Below, piece after piece: positions 53,958 through 64,000 of a DNA stretch of 64,000 bases (positions within the stretch are counted from its first letter, which is position 1; the number at the start of each line of letters is the position of its first letter). The stretch covers positions 40,345 to 104,344 of the forward strand of contig WION01000191.1 of assembly GCA_015039365.1 (NCBI GenBank). The letters are read 5' to 3'. The stretch comes from Amanita rubescens. Lineage: Eukaryota > Basidiomycota > Agaricomycetes > Agaricales > Amanitaceae. The notes beneath the pieces are model-generated. The model made no database searches. It saw only the letters and a list, made by a program, of their open reading frames with translations, and had not been told where the DNA came from. The position numbers and the translations under genes were made by a program.

Positions 53958-56900
53958 TCAAGCTCTGTTAAAATCATCTCCAAGAATCATTTGCGCGTGC
54001 CACCACATGTCAAACTCCGTACAGACTTCCTTTCCTTTAGCATCGTGACGGTATAATAGGCCGGGTTGGACCAGAAGACGGGCTATTTCTTTGTTGATGT
54101 TGAGATAGATCGTATTTGTGCAAACGGAAAACTTGATGGTGTCTTCATCACGGACAAGTGGCCGGTAAGCCAAGCGGATCTATTATGTTGTGAATATGGT
54201 TGACGTGAAGAACATTCTTTCCCATACATTGATAAACTCATCCTGCAAATTTAGTTTCAATGAGCACCCCGTAACCACCTGATGAAAGAGCCTTGCTCGT
54301 AGACCACGGTCGAGTCGTGCTTGCGCGTATTGCTGCGAAGTTACAAGGTTATCTTTCGTCTCACGAGGGTGCCCGATTCCTTCGATCCAACGCGTAAACC
54401 GCATGATGAACAGGCAGCAAAGGTTGTAAGTTGCGGGATCGTCCACATCTGTAGCATGCCAACGAATTAGCGGAATGACGTCTCCGGGGATTTCAATGCG
54501 ATGATTATATAGAGTGGCGAGGAAACGTTGGAGGTACCGAGGCTCGTCCCATCGCGCAAGTGGAAACTAGTCAACGTGAGATAGATCAACTTGGTTTGGA
54601 CTATGAACTTACCTTTAGAAAGGGACCGGATGCGATGGAATTGAAACCCTCTTTGAACGCTTGGAAATTTGTATGCTTCCAAGGGTCACGATCACCGATG
54701 AGGTAGTACGCAAGCATTTGCTTCTGCATTTTCTGGTGTGCCTCAACCGGGCGTGATTGCGTCAAATGGTTTGCCTGAAAGACATCAGGCGTGTTCTGGT
54801 TTAGCGGTCAATGGTTGCACTTACAGGGAGTTCAATATCCGAGGCCAGGGAATGTAACCAATCTTTTGACATGTCGGTCGCGTCGATCTTGCCAACAGGT
54901 AAGTTAATAATGTGTTCTACCTTGTTCAAAAGGTCTTCATCTGGGATCATAGCCCTCGCAAACTCCACATCAAATTCAAATTCTTCCAACTTAGTTAAGG
55001 TGGCGGCGAGAATGACAAAGGGAGAGATGGGATCGGGACCAATAGCGAGGTGTGTAGTGAAAAGCGCAGCAATGTGCCCTTCAACCTTGTAGTCTATAGT
55101 TTGATTAACTATATCAAGGTCCGGGTTCCGAGATAAGTGAAGCTTATGGTATCCCTTGTTCACACTGGGGATCCACCTGTGGGATTTTGTAGATTGCTGT
55201 AGCGCTGATTGAAATACAGTACGGAGAAGGCCGTTTCCGGAAGTGTCAATTCCAAGGTCAGTTACGGAGATCTCAGTTCTTAAGAGGATTTAGAGCATGA
55301 AAGCGGATAGACGCGAGAAGGCTCTTACACGATGAAAGTTGGGAACGGTTTAAATAAGGAATAAAGGGTTTTGATATGGTTAGAAGTCACGCCTAATTCA
55401 TTGTCTTTTTCTGGTACGGGTTCTTGTTTGGCAAGTGCGTAGACTGCGCTAATAAGAAATGTCGCAAGATCAGTGGCTTTTGGCCCCTTTATGTGCGGTG
55501 TCGGTGCCCTTGTTACTTCCCGTTTTATCTGAAGGGAGTCTTGCCACTGACGGATGACCGAATCGGGTAGGCGATCATCGAGTGCGGGCCGCAATAAAAT
55601 AGGTGGAGGGGTGGGAGAACGGCTATCGTGGCGTGAGCATTCAGCAGGTGGACTGTCGGGTGTAAAGAGTGGTTCGGTTACGACAGCCTGAGATGACGAG
55701 GGGACACGAGATTCAGAAAGAAATGATGGGAGGGGAGGTTGAGATTGACCAGGCCCGCTATCCAAACGAACGCGGCGAACGGGCCGAGGATGAACAATCG
55801 GAGGTAAGTAGCGCTTGCGGGTAACAGGAGATGGTTGAAACTAACAAACAGTCAGGAGAAAATGGAGGTGCCGACACACGGTCAAACTTACTTCATCGTC
55901 ATCGCCGCTAGCCCCTCCGTCATTAATTTGACACTCAACTATGCAGGAATTTGCTTGGTAGAGATCGTTCTCGCCTCCAAACCTGAGCCAGTCATGGAAA
56001 GGAGATACAACCCGCCATGGCCAACAGGGATGGTGGCTGAGATCACTTGATTCTGGTAGTGGCCCTCGGAGGTGGTTTTTACGGGGAGCTGATGGGGGTA
56101 GGTTGATTCAGCCTTGGATGACGGTAGTAAAATGGAATAACTGACCGACAAAAAACACACCGTAGCCTTCCTCGATTGGATCGGGCCATGCTAGCCCCTG
56201 CAAATAATTAAACGTAAAAGCATACTGGGGAGGCGTCGACGGGGTATAATTGCTGATTCCCGTTTTGTTGGTACGCGCGGCTTGGCAGACGGACCATGAA
56301 AGGTTGAAGTAGGGATGGTCCTGCAAAGCAGGAGGTTGTTCGATAGTAATATTATGCGCCTGGAGATGGTGAGTAATAGTTTCATCAAGTACTTCCCATA
56401 TAGTTTCTGACTGTTCTGGTTCCGTAAGTGGGATGACAAGGTTCCACTTCGCAAGCTGCGGAAGCAACTGATCACGTTGGATGTCAGTAAGGCGGAACAT
56501 ATTCGGAGGACAGGGAGTCTCAGAGTTGGTGCGGTTCTAAACGGTTAAATTCGTAAGTACATCTGATCTAAAGAATTAACAATTGATTGAATACCGCGAA
56601 AGGTATTATTGCACATTTAAGTTTCGACGGCAAGGGCATCGCCATTGTCCTTTTGCCCTTTCTTGAAGGGATGGTGGTGGGTGGGCCGGGTGTTGGACCC
56701 TGGCTTGGATTGTATCCAAAACCACTCGTGCCGGCGCGGCGGGTCCTAGTGGCAGAAACTTGACGCTGCTGAGATGCAGAAAGTGATGATGCAACAGGGG
56801 CGACAAATGCAGGGCTGTACGTCCCAACTGTGCGTACCGCGGCGAGTGGTGTTGGGATTCCAGTCGTGACACCTGTGGGTAGCGCAGGTAGAGGCGTCTC

Positions 56901-57486
56901 AATTTGGGCTGGAGTGAGATGGCCAGGCGCGGCGTGGGTATTTGATATTCGGGGTGGAGGAGCCACACTTAGAGATAAACAAAAGGTGAGTCTGCTGTCG
57001 TGAAAGAAAGAGAATTATGGACTGACTCTGGTATGTCCCGAGTATGCTGAAGATAAGGTGCGCCACAAGCGCAAAGAGTTTGCAAGGTCATCGTTGTGGA
57101 CATTGATGACTGTAAGTGTTGATTATTCAGATGAAAACTTGTGTTGTATTGATCGTTACCAAAGGAATGAAGCCTCCACATCCAGTCGCTTGACAGTTAC
57201 CACGAGCTACGGCTGACACACTCGATGCATTAGGAGCCAATCGAATCGCCGGTTGGGTGATATAATGCTGCCAGTAAGGGTGGCCGCAACCGCAAAGCTC
57301 CGTAGCGTTTATTGGTTCATGACGTTGAACAAAGAACTAAGCAAGATAAGGTGTGCTCATAGACTGGGAAGCATAGAAATCACTTACTTGTCCAAAGGTG
57401 GCACCCGCGCACACTGTCGTGCATTGTGTGCAACGATCACGAGGGATGAGAGGAAACAGCTCAGCGACAGAGGTGGTTATGGGCAT
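53958..57486 (-). CDS. Large orphan multi-exon gene with Cys-rich N-terminus
   Basis: ATG 57486 (MPITTSVAELFPLIP). Exons worked out exactly: 57486-57388, 57336-57160, 57109-57027, 56967-56595, and one starting at 56536; frame is kept throughout. Further exons are approximate: ~56050-55869, ~55810-55330, ~55165-54825, ~54780-54620, ~54450-54190 and ~54173-53958. The N-terminus has paired cysteines and histidines (CTQCTTVC, ELCGCGHPYWQH, NCQATGCGGF, LCACGAPYLQH), suggesting repeated zinc-binding modules. A P/S/T-rich linker follows, then an acidic helical region and the stretch HTNFQAFKEGFNS, which is faintly like the start of a HECT-type ligase lobe. I would not assign that function. It ends MILGDDFNRA. 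Confidence 0.6.
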
Positions 57487-58204
57487 GACGAAGAAACGAG
57501 GAAGAGAGGGGAAGGGAATTTTTTCTGTTTGTCACGGCGCTACTCTGTTTTACTTTTGCCGCTATAGTCACACGGCTGGGGGATGTCAGGTGGGCATTGC
57601 CATATTATTTTTCCGGTAACGATGAACAACGAGCACAGTGAATAGGTATTGGTCGATATGCAAGGTGCTACTGCCGACCGCCAGCTCACTGGGTGACCCT
57701 CAGTGTCAAGATTTTCCTCAACATGTACCGGGATCGGAGTGACCTGAAGGGCTACGATGATCGAAAGGTCACGACAGGCATGCACGATGGGTATGCACGA
57801 TGAAGCACGGCGGGGCATGATAGATCACGACGGATCACGCCGATTCACGCTCGATCGCGGCGGATCACGGCGGATCACGGTAGATCACAATGATAATTAA
57901 ATGTAATTAGATATTGTCCGATACGGACCGTCATATAACGGCTTGATGTCTTCCGTTTTTTCCACCCGTCTTTTCATACATTCCTAGGACTAAGTTGGGA
58001 GGACTGTTGTAGTCTTGTGGAAAGCAATTTGACGTGAAGAACTGCCTACCTTGACCCAACAATAGACCATTATCCACCAAGATAATAACGAAGTCGTATT
58101 CGACCAGCTGACGAACTTTACTGACCCCCGCGTGTGCGAGGAGGTCAGCGCGAGGAACGTGTTCATCTCTGAAGATCTTAGCCCGCTTTGTAGCAGCCTA
58201 GGGT
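57487..58204. other. Stretch without a gene, with GATCACG repeat
   Basis: 57800-57895 holds short direct repeats GATCACGRCGGATCACG.. and TCGATCGCGGCGG, similar in style to 43245-43335. No ORF supported. Confidence 0.5.
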
Positions 58205-61200
58205 CATTGAAGTTGAGCGCTCACATAATAACTATGATGTAACAGGCTTACCGTTCCTGCAGTTGTGCTCGCAACTGCGGCTGCATTTGCTGCATTTCCA
58301 CTCGATGTATCTGTGTCGTCCATGCCCTTTGCACCTTTCGCCGATGTCTTCCATCGTGCACCGCGTTCCAATCCTGTCCGACAGCAACGTCTTTCTGCTC
58401 TGTATAACCTCCCGCCACAGCTGAGCAATGTTCTTCAAGACGCTCCTTCTCACAGCTTTTGGGTCATCATTTTCACCGTCATTCGCAGCAGTTGGTTTGT
58501 GTTGAATCTTGAAGCTGGTTGGAAGTCTTTGTTCTAACACCGGTTGCGGCCTGTCTTGTCTGGTTTCGCATGCGTATTTCGATGAGTACGTTGTAATTTA
58601 TTTCAAACGCCGAGGAGTTAAGGTCTATCCCAACCCCGAATCCGGGGTCCAAGCCCTTCATTGAACTTCTTCGGGCCGACTCGGCCGAGAGACGAATCGA
58701 GTCCATCGAGGCTTGAGTGAAGTTCTGCGTAATCCTCCCCTACAATCTCATTGTATGCTTCGTCATCGATATCGGGTATTGAATGACTGGTAGACACGAA
58801 TAAGCACTGTAACATGGAGGCTGGACTGTACTAATCAAGAACTTACAGTTTGTGGTGGTCGTCAATCATCAATGCAAAGGTAGCGCACGCGAGGTCATTG
58901 AGTTCATTTTCTTGCCTTTGGGTGCGAAACTCTGATGACATATTCTCGGATTCCAGATGCCCTTGTAGTAAAGCAAACTCTTGGTTTTCTATAGTCTCAT
59001 AGTAAACGGATGCATCTTCGTCGAATCGAGCATCATCATTGTGGTCCCAATTCAGACGCGGCACTGCCACTTTTTCTTTCAACCTTCTTAAGCGATGCGG
59101 AGACAGACCAAGCATCCCCAAGAGGGTATTGGCTTCTCCTGCTGCTTGTTCAGCTACCTCGTTGATCTCATCATTTGACGGGTATTTGGCAAGATTGATC
59201 AGATCGAGGCCCAAAGTGTCGAAGTAGGTGTGTGCGTATCCGCTGGCCCGTGCCTTTGGGTTTGACATGGTCATATGAAGAATCGCATGACGTATCGTGA
59301 CTCGGAGCTTAGGTATCATATAAATGAAGTCCAGGTATGTGAAATCCTTGATTATTTGACGCGCTTCACCAAAGATGTGTTCGCAAGCTTCGCTGGAGTG
59401 TAACCAAGGGAGAAAAGGATAATTGCCGTCGATGTAGTCACGGTGGACATATATCAAGCCAATGAATCCATCAATTATATAATTGCAGATGTCCAAGGCT
59501 TCGCGAGACAAACAGTATTGCCGTTCCGAGTATCCCACCACATCCAAAAACATGCGCCAAAGATCGAGGAAACAACGCGCCCGGAGGACCAACTTGATAC
59601 GTTCAAGATGATATGGATCGGTTCTGGTAAGCATCTATGAGTTCACCGAAGATGAACAGGTATACAATCTCTCCTCGATAATCTGGATGATTATCACAGA
59701 TGTATTTCAGAGTATCCGCCGAGAACAGGCGCGTGGCTGCGTTATCGTCTTGCCGATCAAGCTTCTCCACATCTCGCAGATATAGAGGACTATTCTCTTC
59801 AAATGCCAGCTGTCGAATGTGGGAGTACATAGCGACGTAGTTTCCCAGCACCAGAAGGCGCGCTCCAGAGAACAAATTGTTGCGAAAAGTCTTGAGGGCA
59901 TGTTTTGAATCTTGAACCATACATATTGGAATTCCCTTGAAGATTGGTATGTTTATCTGAATTTTGGATTGGGTTGAAGCGATTTTAATGGTATAATCGT
60001 CTACTCGTCCAGCCCATTTGGCAATGAGTTGTCGCTGAACGGCACGCTCAGTCTCCGTCCCATCGCATGCATACGAAATAACTTGTATTCCCCGTTCTAT
60101 GAGTCCAAAAATTATTTGTTTCGAAAGCTCGGCAACTTCTTCGGCTTTTGAATCACTTGGCATTGGGAGTGCTGCGACTACACATGGTGTCATCTTGGGA
60201 AATGGAATGGTAAGACACCATATGCGGACCTATAGGAATGTGGCTACTGTAAGTATGACGGGTCGCAATCTTCTAAGCGGTGAGATTCGAACCTTTTCGG
60301 CCTTACGGCTATTTGCTTTCTTCAGAGCGTCATCAACTTGTTCCGCATCCAGTACCTTGAGCGGGCCATTGACGCCTCCAACAATATAATAAGCTTTTTG
60401 GGATCCATCCCAGAATAGACGGTACGTCGCAAATAGTTTCGTCTCATCACTGCTGAGGCCAGTCGGTCCCTTATAGCCCAGAGCGTTCACATGCTCTGCC
60501 GCCAAATCAAATGTTCGGTCACAGATCTCCATAGGAAACCGGGGTTGACGAGATTCCTTCATGCGAAATGTACGTTCATTAGGCATGGGGAGAAATCCTT
60601 TGAGTACTCGATATGCGCGAGGACTATGAATCCGTATTATGTGGCAAAGTTCCTCCCATGCTGGGGCATATCTGAAGTTCTGCATGCCTACGCCGCGATC
60701 CTCTCGTCATCCTTTGCGAGGACTGCCTGCATTAGGCCACTGAATAACTTATTGGTATGCTTCCCGGACAGCACACCAAGTGCGAATTTCACGCCGGGAG
60801 TTTCTTTGCATTCTTATGTGAAAAAAGATGAGATTGTATGGAGGGAACGTGAGGAACTTATACGTACTTGTGTTTCAATGATATCTTTAAGACCAATGTG
60901 GCGGCCATAAAGTTCACCTTTCACGCGGTCTCTGTATCTTAGGTTCGTGTAAATCTGGTTCTCGGGCCGTGGCATAGGTTTGTGCAGAGCTCTCGTAAAT
61001 GCACGCGATTTCAAGACCGTTTGACATGCCGTGCAAGGATGGACGTAATCACCGCCGAGCCTGGGAACTTCCTTTCCGCACTCTTTTGCATAAACACGCA
61101 GGTTCTGATGGTCATTTCGCCATGTATGCCCATGTCGCTGTATGGCCCAGACTTCCTCTTTCTCTTCCTCTTCCAGTTGTCTAAAGCACCGCTCGAAGCG

Positions 61201-61305
61201 CTCTTCTGCAATCTTGGTAATACTTCTACCTCCTCCACCATTGACGGCGGTTCGCATCAAAAGCTTTGGAATGCGCTTGTCATCTTTCTCTGACAATCCG
61301 GGCAT
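58205..61305 (-). pseudogene. P-element/THAP9-like transposase, broken
   Basis: Successive minus frames (61305-60860, ~60830-60700, 60685-60290, ~60228-59603, 59634-58843, 58815-58618 and relics to 58205) read as one protein. Motifs resemble the P superfamily: GLSSDETKLF (first acid), YACDGTETER (second), MVQDSKHALKTFRNNL (P-like DxxHxxKxxRN) and SSEACEHIFGEAR (P-like C-terminal acid). One intron is likely at ~60229-60291 (GTTCGA..TAG). A two-base GA gain near 60700 and a two-base change near 59620 break the frame. The C-terminal end is degenerate. Family assignment rests on motif resemblance only; hAT or another RNase-H-fold family is the alternative. Confidence 0.55.
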
Positions 61306-61818
61306 GGGTGTGTGCTTGGTTTTATGTTTGTAAGTTTCAACTTGCGGCTTGTTTCATCTTTCTGACTCGATTGTTCTTCCTTCGGGTTTCTCATGCGCGA
61401 AAAACCATGACACTAGTGACATCGTGCTGGCCGCCTTTCCTTGGCCTTACAGCTTTTCAGATGCGATCGCCAACGTGTCAAGTCGTAAAGTTGCTTGACT
61501 GAAATGAAGCGACCACAGACACTGTGCCGAACTTGACAGGATCTTTGGGATTGAACTCAGCAAGCCGATCGTCATTGAGGACTCGTTCCATCCATTGTTG
61601 TGACTTCACAGGGTCAACAGCTAGTCTCCCATCCCTCAAGTCCTGCCGTTTGTTGCGCGCCCATACAGATGACTTGCTTTTGCCCTGTCCTGCCTTCGGC
61701 TTCTTCAAAACTCTCTTCCGACTTGTCATCTCGCCGTCACTTTCAGCATCAAATGAGTTCACTGAACTGCTTCGGTCTGACCTCTTCCCCAAGCAAACGC
61801 TAGTTGTTACATATTCTC
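61306..61818 (-). pseudogene. Zinc-finger-like linker between protease and transposase modules
   Basis: Frame 61792-61478 (basic, RKRVLKKPKAGQGKSK) passes into VKQLYDLTRWRSHLKSCKAK near 61490-61440. The spacing W..HL..C resembles the end of a BED- or C2H2-type DNA-binding finger, but the expected upstream cysteines are not visible (damaged or spliced differently). Probably the DNA-binding part of the same transposon protein. Confidence 0.4.
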
Positions 61819-63559
61819 CTACGTCGCTAGCGCCCTCCAGTTGTCATTGGAGTCGTTATCAAGAGTGATCAGTGAGTCGGTCTCACATCTTCCTCCATCG
61901 GCATCACCAACGCTCAACTGACAGTCATCAATAGGTACCATCGATGAACTATTCATATCAGAAGAGTCGGTGAGGATGACACGCAAGTCATTTGCATCCG
62001 GAAAGTCATCATCCGCCATTGGTGAGTCGCTCTCATCGGAGTTCAACAAATCAGCAATGGTCATCCTATTCCGTTTAGGGGCCTGAGTAATTGAGGCCTC
62101 AATCTGAGGTTCTTCGCAAGGTACGGTAATCGTTTGCGGTGGCAGTGTATGCGCCAGCTTCAGAAACCACTGTGCACGTTCCCGCACTGCCTTTTCTGGA
62201 GTCCATAGGTCGGCGTCAAGAACGGCGTGCGCAATTGTATTGATTGCAACAATGCCGCAATTGAAGGAATCATTTTGATTCCCATGCTGAAGGACATCGC
62301 CAACATCCTCAGCACGGATCTGAAGCTGTGTCCACAACCACCGCTGTGCCCCTTTCATGAAAGCGGTAGGACGTCGAGCGAAATGAGACGAGGACAGTGA
62401 GTCACCTTGCGATTTTACATCAGCTTACATCTCATTATACAAGAGTGGCTGTAGCTGCTTACCGTATCCGATTTTTTGCTCAGTAAAGTCAATAAACCCT
62501 GCAATCCAATGATTCTCATTCACATGGATCGGAAAGTAAAGTTTCTCCAGCTGATTTTCCTTGAATAAACCCTCATAGCGAGAAAGGAGCGATCGACTCT
62601 CGTTGTGACTGTGTACATTTTGGGTCCCATTTGTGGCTATCTCATACGCAAAGCGGGAGGGTGCGACCATTACTTGGATCTCTGCAGATTGGGATTTCTT
62701 GTGATGCGACTTGACAGATCATCAACCATCATATCCATGTGGTCATCGTCCAACCATTCCTCCCCAAGGAGATTTGCAAGAGTCTTTGTACTACATATCC
62801 TGGAGAATAGCTTTGTATCCCAGCCAATACAAGAAAGCCGAGATATTACATCGTCCAGGACTCCCCGGTTATTATTGGATCGGTTTGATATCTTCTCTTC
62901 TCACGTGCGAGCCATTTCTGACTTTTCTTCCAGGTTTCTCTGGCTCGTGATATGTATAACATCCTTTTCCAGAATGTTAGAACCCAAAGCGGCCAGCGTA
63001 CAGCATCATCATAGCGAGGATCGACAAGCGACGCCATGCCATCCAGCCATGCCTGACCAGCATGATTTCCAAGCTGGAATACGAACTCGCGCTTGGGGAT
63101 CGGGCGTGAACAAAGCAATGAGATGTTTGGCCCGGGATCAGCAGGTTCTTTGCTGAACCATGCGTCGACCTTTGTCATGATGAACTGGGATGAAAGTGCG
63201 GGGAGCTGGATATCCACGAATTGGGCAACCGGTATCTCTGGTGAAGGTAAGACATATTGGTATGCCATTGGTATATCAAAAGCGCGATCCTTAGCTTCCT
63301 CGACATTTACAGGTATTTTGTCGTCATAGACCTTCCCACATCCGATCCACTCTGATTCCTTGAACTTGACAGTGGTGGCGAGGTCAATGATGTTTTGTTG
63401 CTGTCCATATATGATGGAATGGGTATCTCGAGGAAGAAGAGGGTAGCCTGGCACAGATGGAGCAAAAACTGTCGTTGCCGCTACGATCACAATATCAGCA
63501 GTAGTAATATGTCTCGTGTAATCTATTTGAAATTTATTCTTTGAAGTAATATATGACAT
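61819..63559 (-). pseudogene. Ulp1-type (C48) cysteine protease module
   Basis: Ulp1/SENP landmarks appear in order on the minus strand: LANLLGEEWLDDDHMDMM (near 62770), FPIHVNENHWIAGFID (catalytic His, near 62540) and QNDSFNCGIVAINT (catalytic Cys, near 62270). An acidic D/S-rich tail follows. The upstream part (63559-62846, MSYITSKNKFQIDYTRH..) is unrecognised. Loss of one G in TGGGAC near 62851 shifts the frame between ..GESW and DDVISRL. An intron between 62450 and 62360 is likely. Such proteases remove SUMO-like tags in hosts, and Ulp1 domains are known as passengers of several transposon groups. Same strand and close spacing suggest one polyprotein with the transposase below it. Confidence 0.65.
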
Positions 63560-64000
63560 GTCTACATCTATATAACTTTCAGGATCATAGATTTACACTC
63601 TTGTACTTCAATTCAAGCATCCGCTGTTCGCAAGAAATGTGTCTGGCCAATCACTTGCAAAAAAAATACCAAAAAAAATCAATGCTTGTGCAGAATCGAA
63701 CTCAGAACCTTCCATCCCTGGATTACAGACTGTAGCAATGTACCAGTGAACTATAGAACTTGGCTAACATGTCCGAACTTTGACCTAGCATGCGTGTCAT
63801 ACCAAGCGCCGTGTCCGAATGGCCTGACCCAGCATTCTGGGCCAAAATCACCGTTGGCTGTCCGTATTTGCCATTTTGTCCCCGGCCTAACGGCCGGAAT
63901 CCGACAATTTCTGTCCGAATTCCGTCCCTAACATTTGTACCAATATTCCGGGGGCCTCGTGTAGTTGGCTAGTCTCCGTTGCTGACCTAATACACAGACT
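63560..64000. other. Right edge without a protein gene
   Basis: A-rich stretch near 63659-63682, then a tRNA-like sequence (63686-63762). The remainder up to the window end is unassigned. Confidence 0.45.
63686..63762 (-). repeat. tRNA-like sequence, probably a SINE head
   Basis: On the minus strand an A-box-like TAGTTCACTGG (63753-63743) and a B-box-like GAGTTCGATTC (63703-63693) are about 40 nt apart, with CAGTCTGTAATCC in the anticodon position. The T-stem does not pair well, so a functional tRNA is unlikely. It is followed in sense by a poly-T/A-rich stretch (plus 63659-63682), in keeping with a tRNA-derived SINE. Confidence 0.45.

Noticed and set aside
53958..54900. HECT ubiquitin ligase assignment for the C-terminal part of the large orphan gene
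   Set aside because: Only a faint match to one motif and no catalytic cysteine motif seen; left as unknown.

Overview
This window looks like repeat-dense genomic DNA from a mushroom-forming basidiomycete (Agaricomycetes). The evidence is intron style (50-65 nt, GTRNGT...AG), gene families I associate with that group (XPG-like PIN nucleases, Crypton-type tyrosine recombinases, orphan DDE-integrase genes) and Ty3, copia and hAT-type transposons. No genes of bacterial type were seen. All exon joins were worked out by hand from reading frame and splice-site sequence, without transcripts or database searches.

Layout. (1) 1-6859: 3' part of a Ty3/Gypsy element: Gag-protease, RT-RNaseH-integrase-chromodomain, an extra third reading frame interrupted only by TGA codons, and a probable 3' LTR. 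(2) 7238-8086: a short hAT-type element (A1). (3) 8846-26141: a six-level nest of insertions, nearly every level marked by its own target-site duplication (TSD): hAT-C > hAT-B > a non-autonomous LTR element (LARD-1) > hAT-A2 > a young Ty1/copia element > a solo LTR. (4) 26209-30508: LTR remnants and an unrecognised ORF split by a 2.8-kb element with giant inverted arms of tandem repeats. (5) 31935-35241: a truncated XPG-like gene, then a Crypton-type tyrosine recombinase gene with two in-frame TGAs. (6) 35755-37080: decayed retroelement gag. (7) 37410-39639: LARD-2 with identical LTRs, cutting a small secreted-protein gene (40053-39640). (8) 40870-41830: decayed mitochondrial DNA polymerase gamma fragment. 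(9) 45537-57486: four mostly intact multi-exon genes (one orphan, a DDE-integrase-like gene, two more orphans) with dispersed copies of one short repeat around them. (10) 58205-63559: a broken, probably mobile gene joining a Ulp1-type protease, a zinc-finger-like segment and a transposase with P-element/THAP9-like motifs. A tRNA-like sequence lies near the right edge.

Common theme. Repeats here have decayed by C-to-T change at CpG. All 17 differences between the two LARD-1 LTRs are CpG transitions, and all in-frame stops inside the Ty3 third frame and the recombinase gene are TGA, as expected from CGA. That fits CpG methylation or RIP-like silencing of transposons. The copia element and LARD-2 are much younger.
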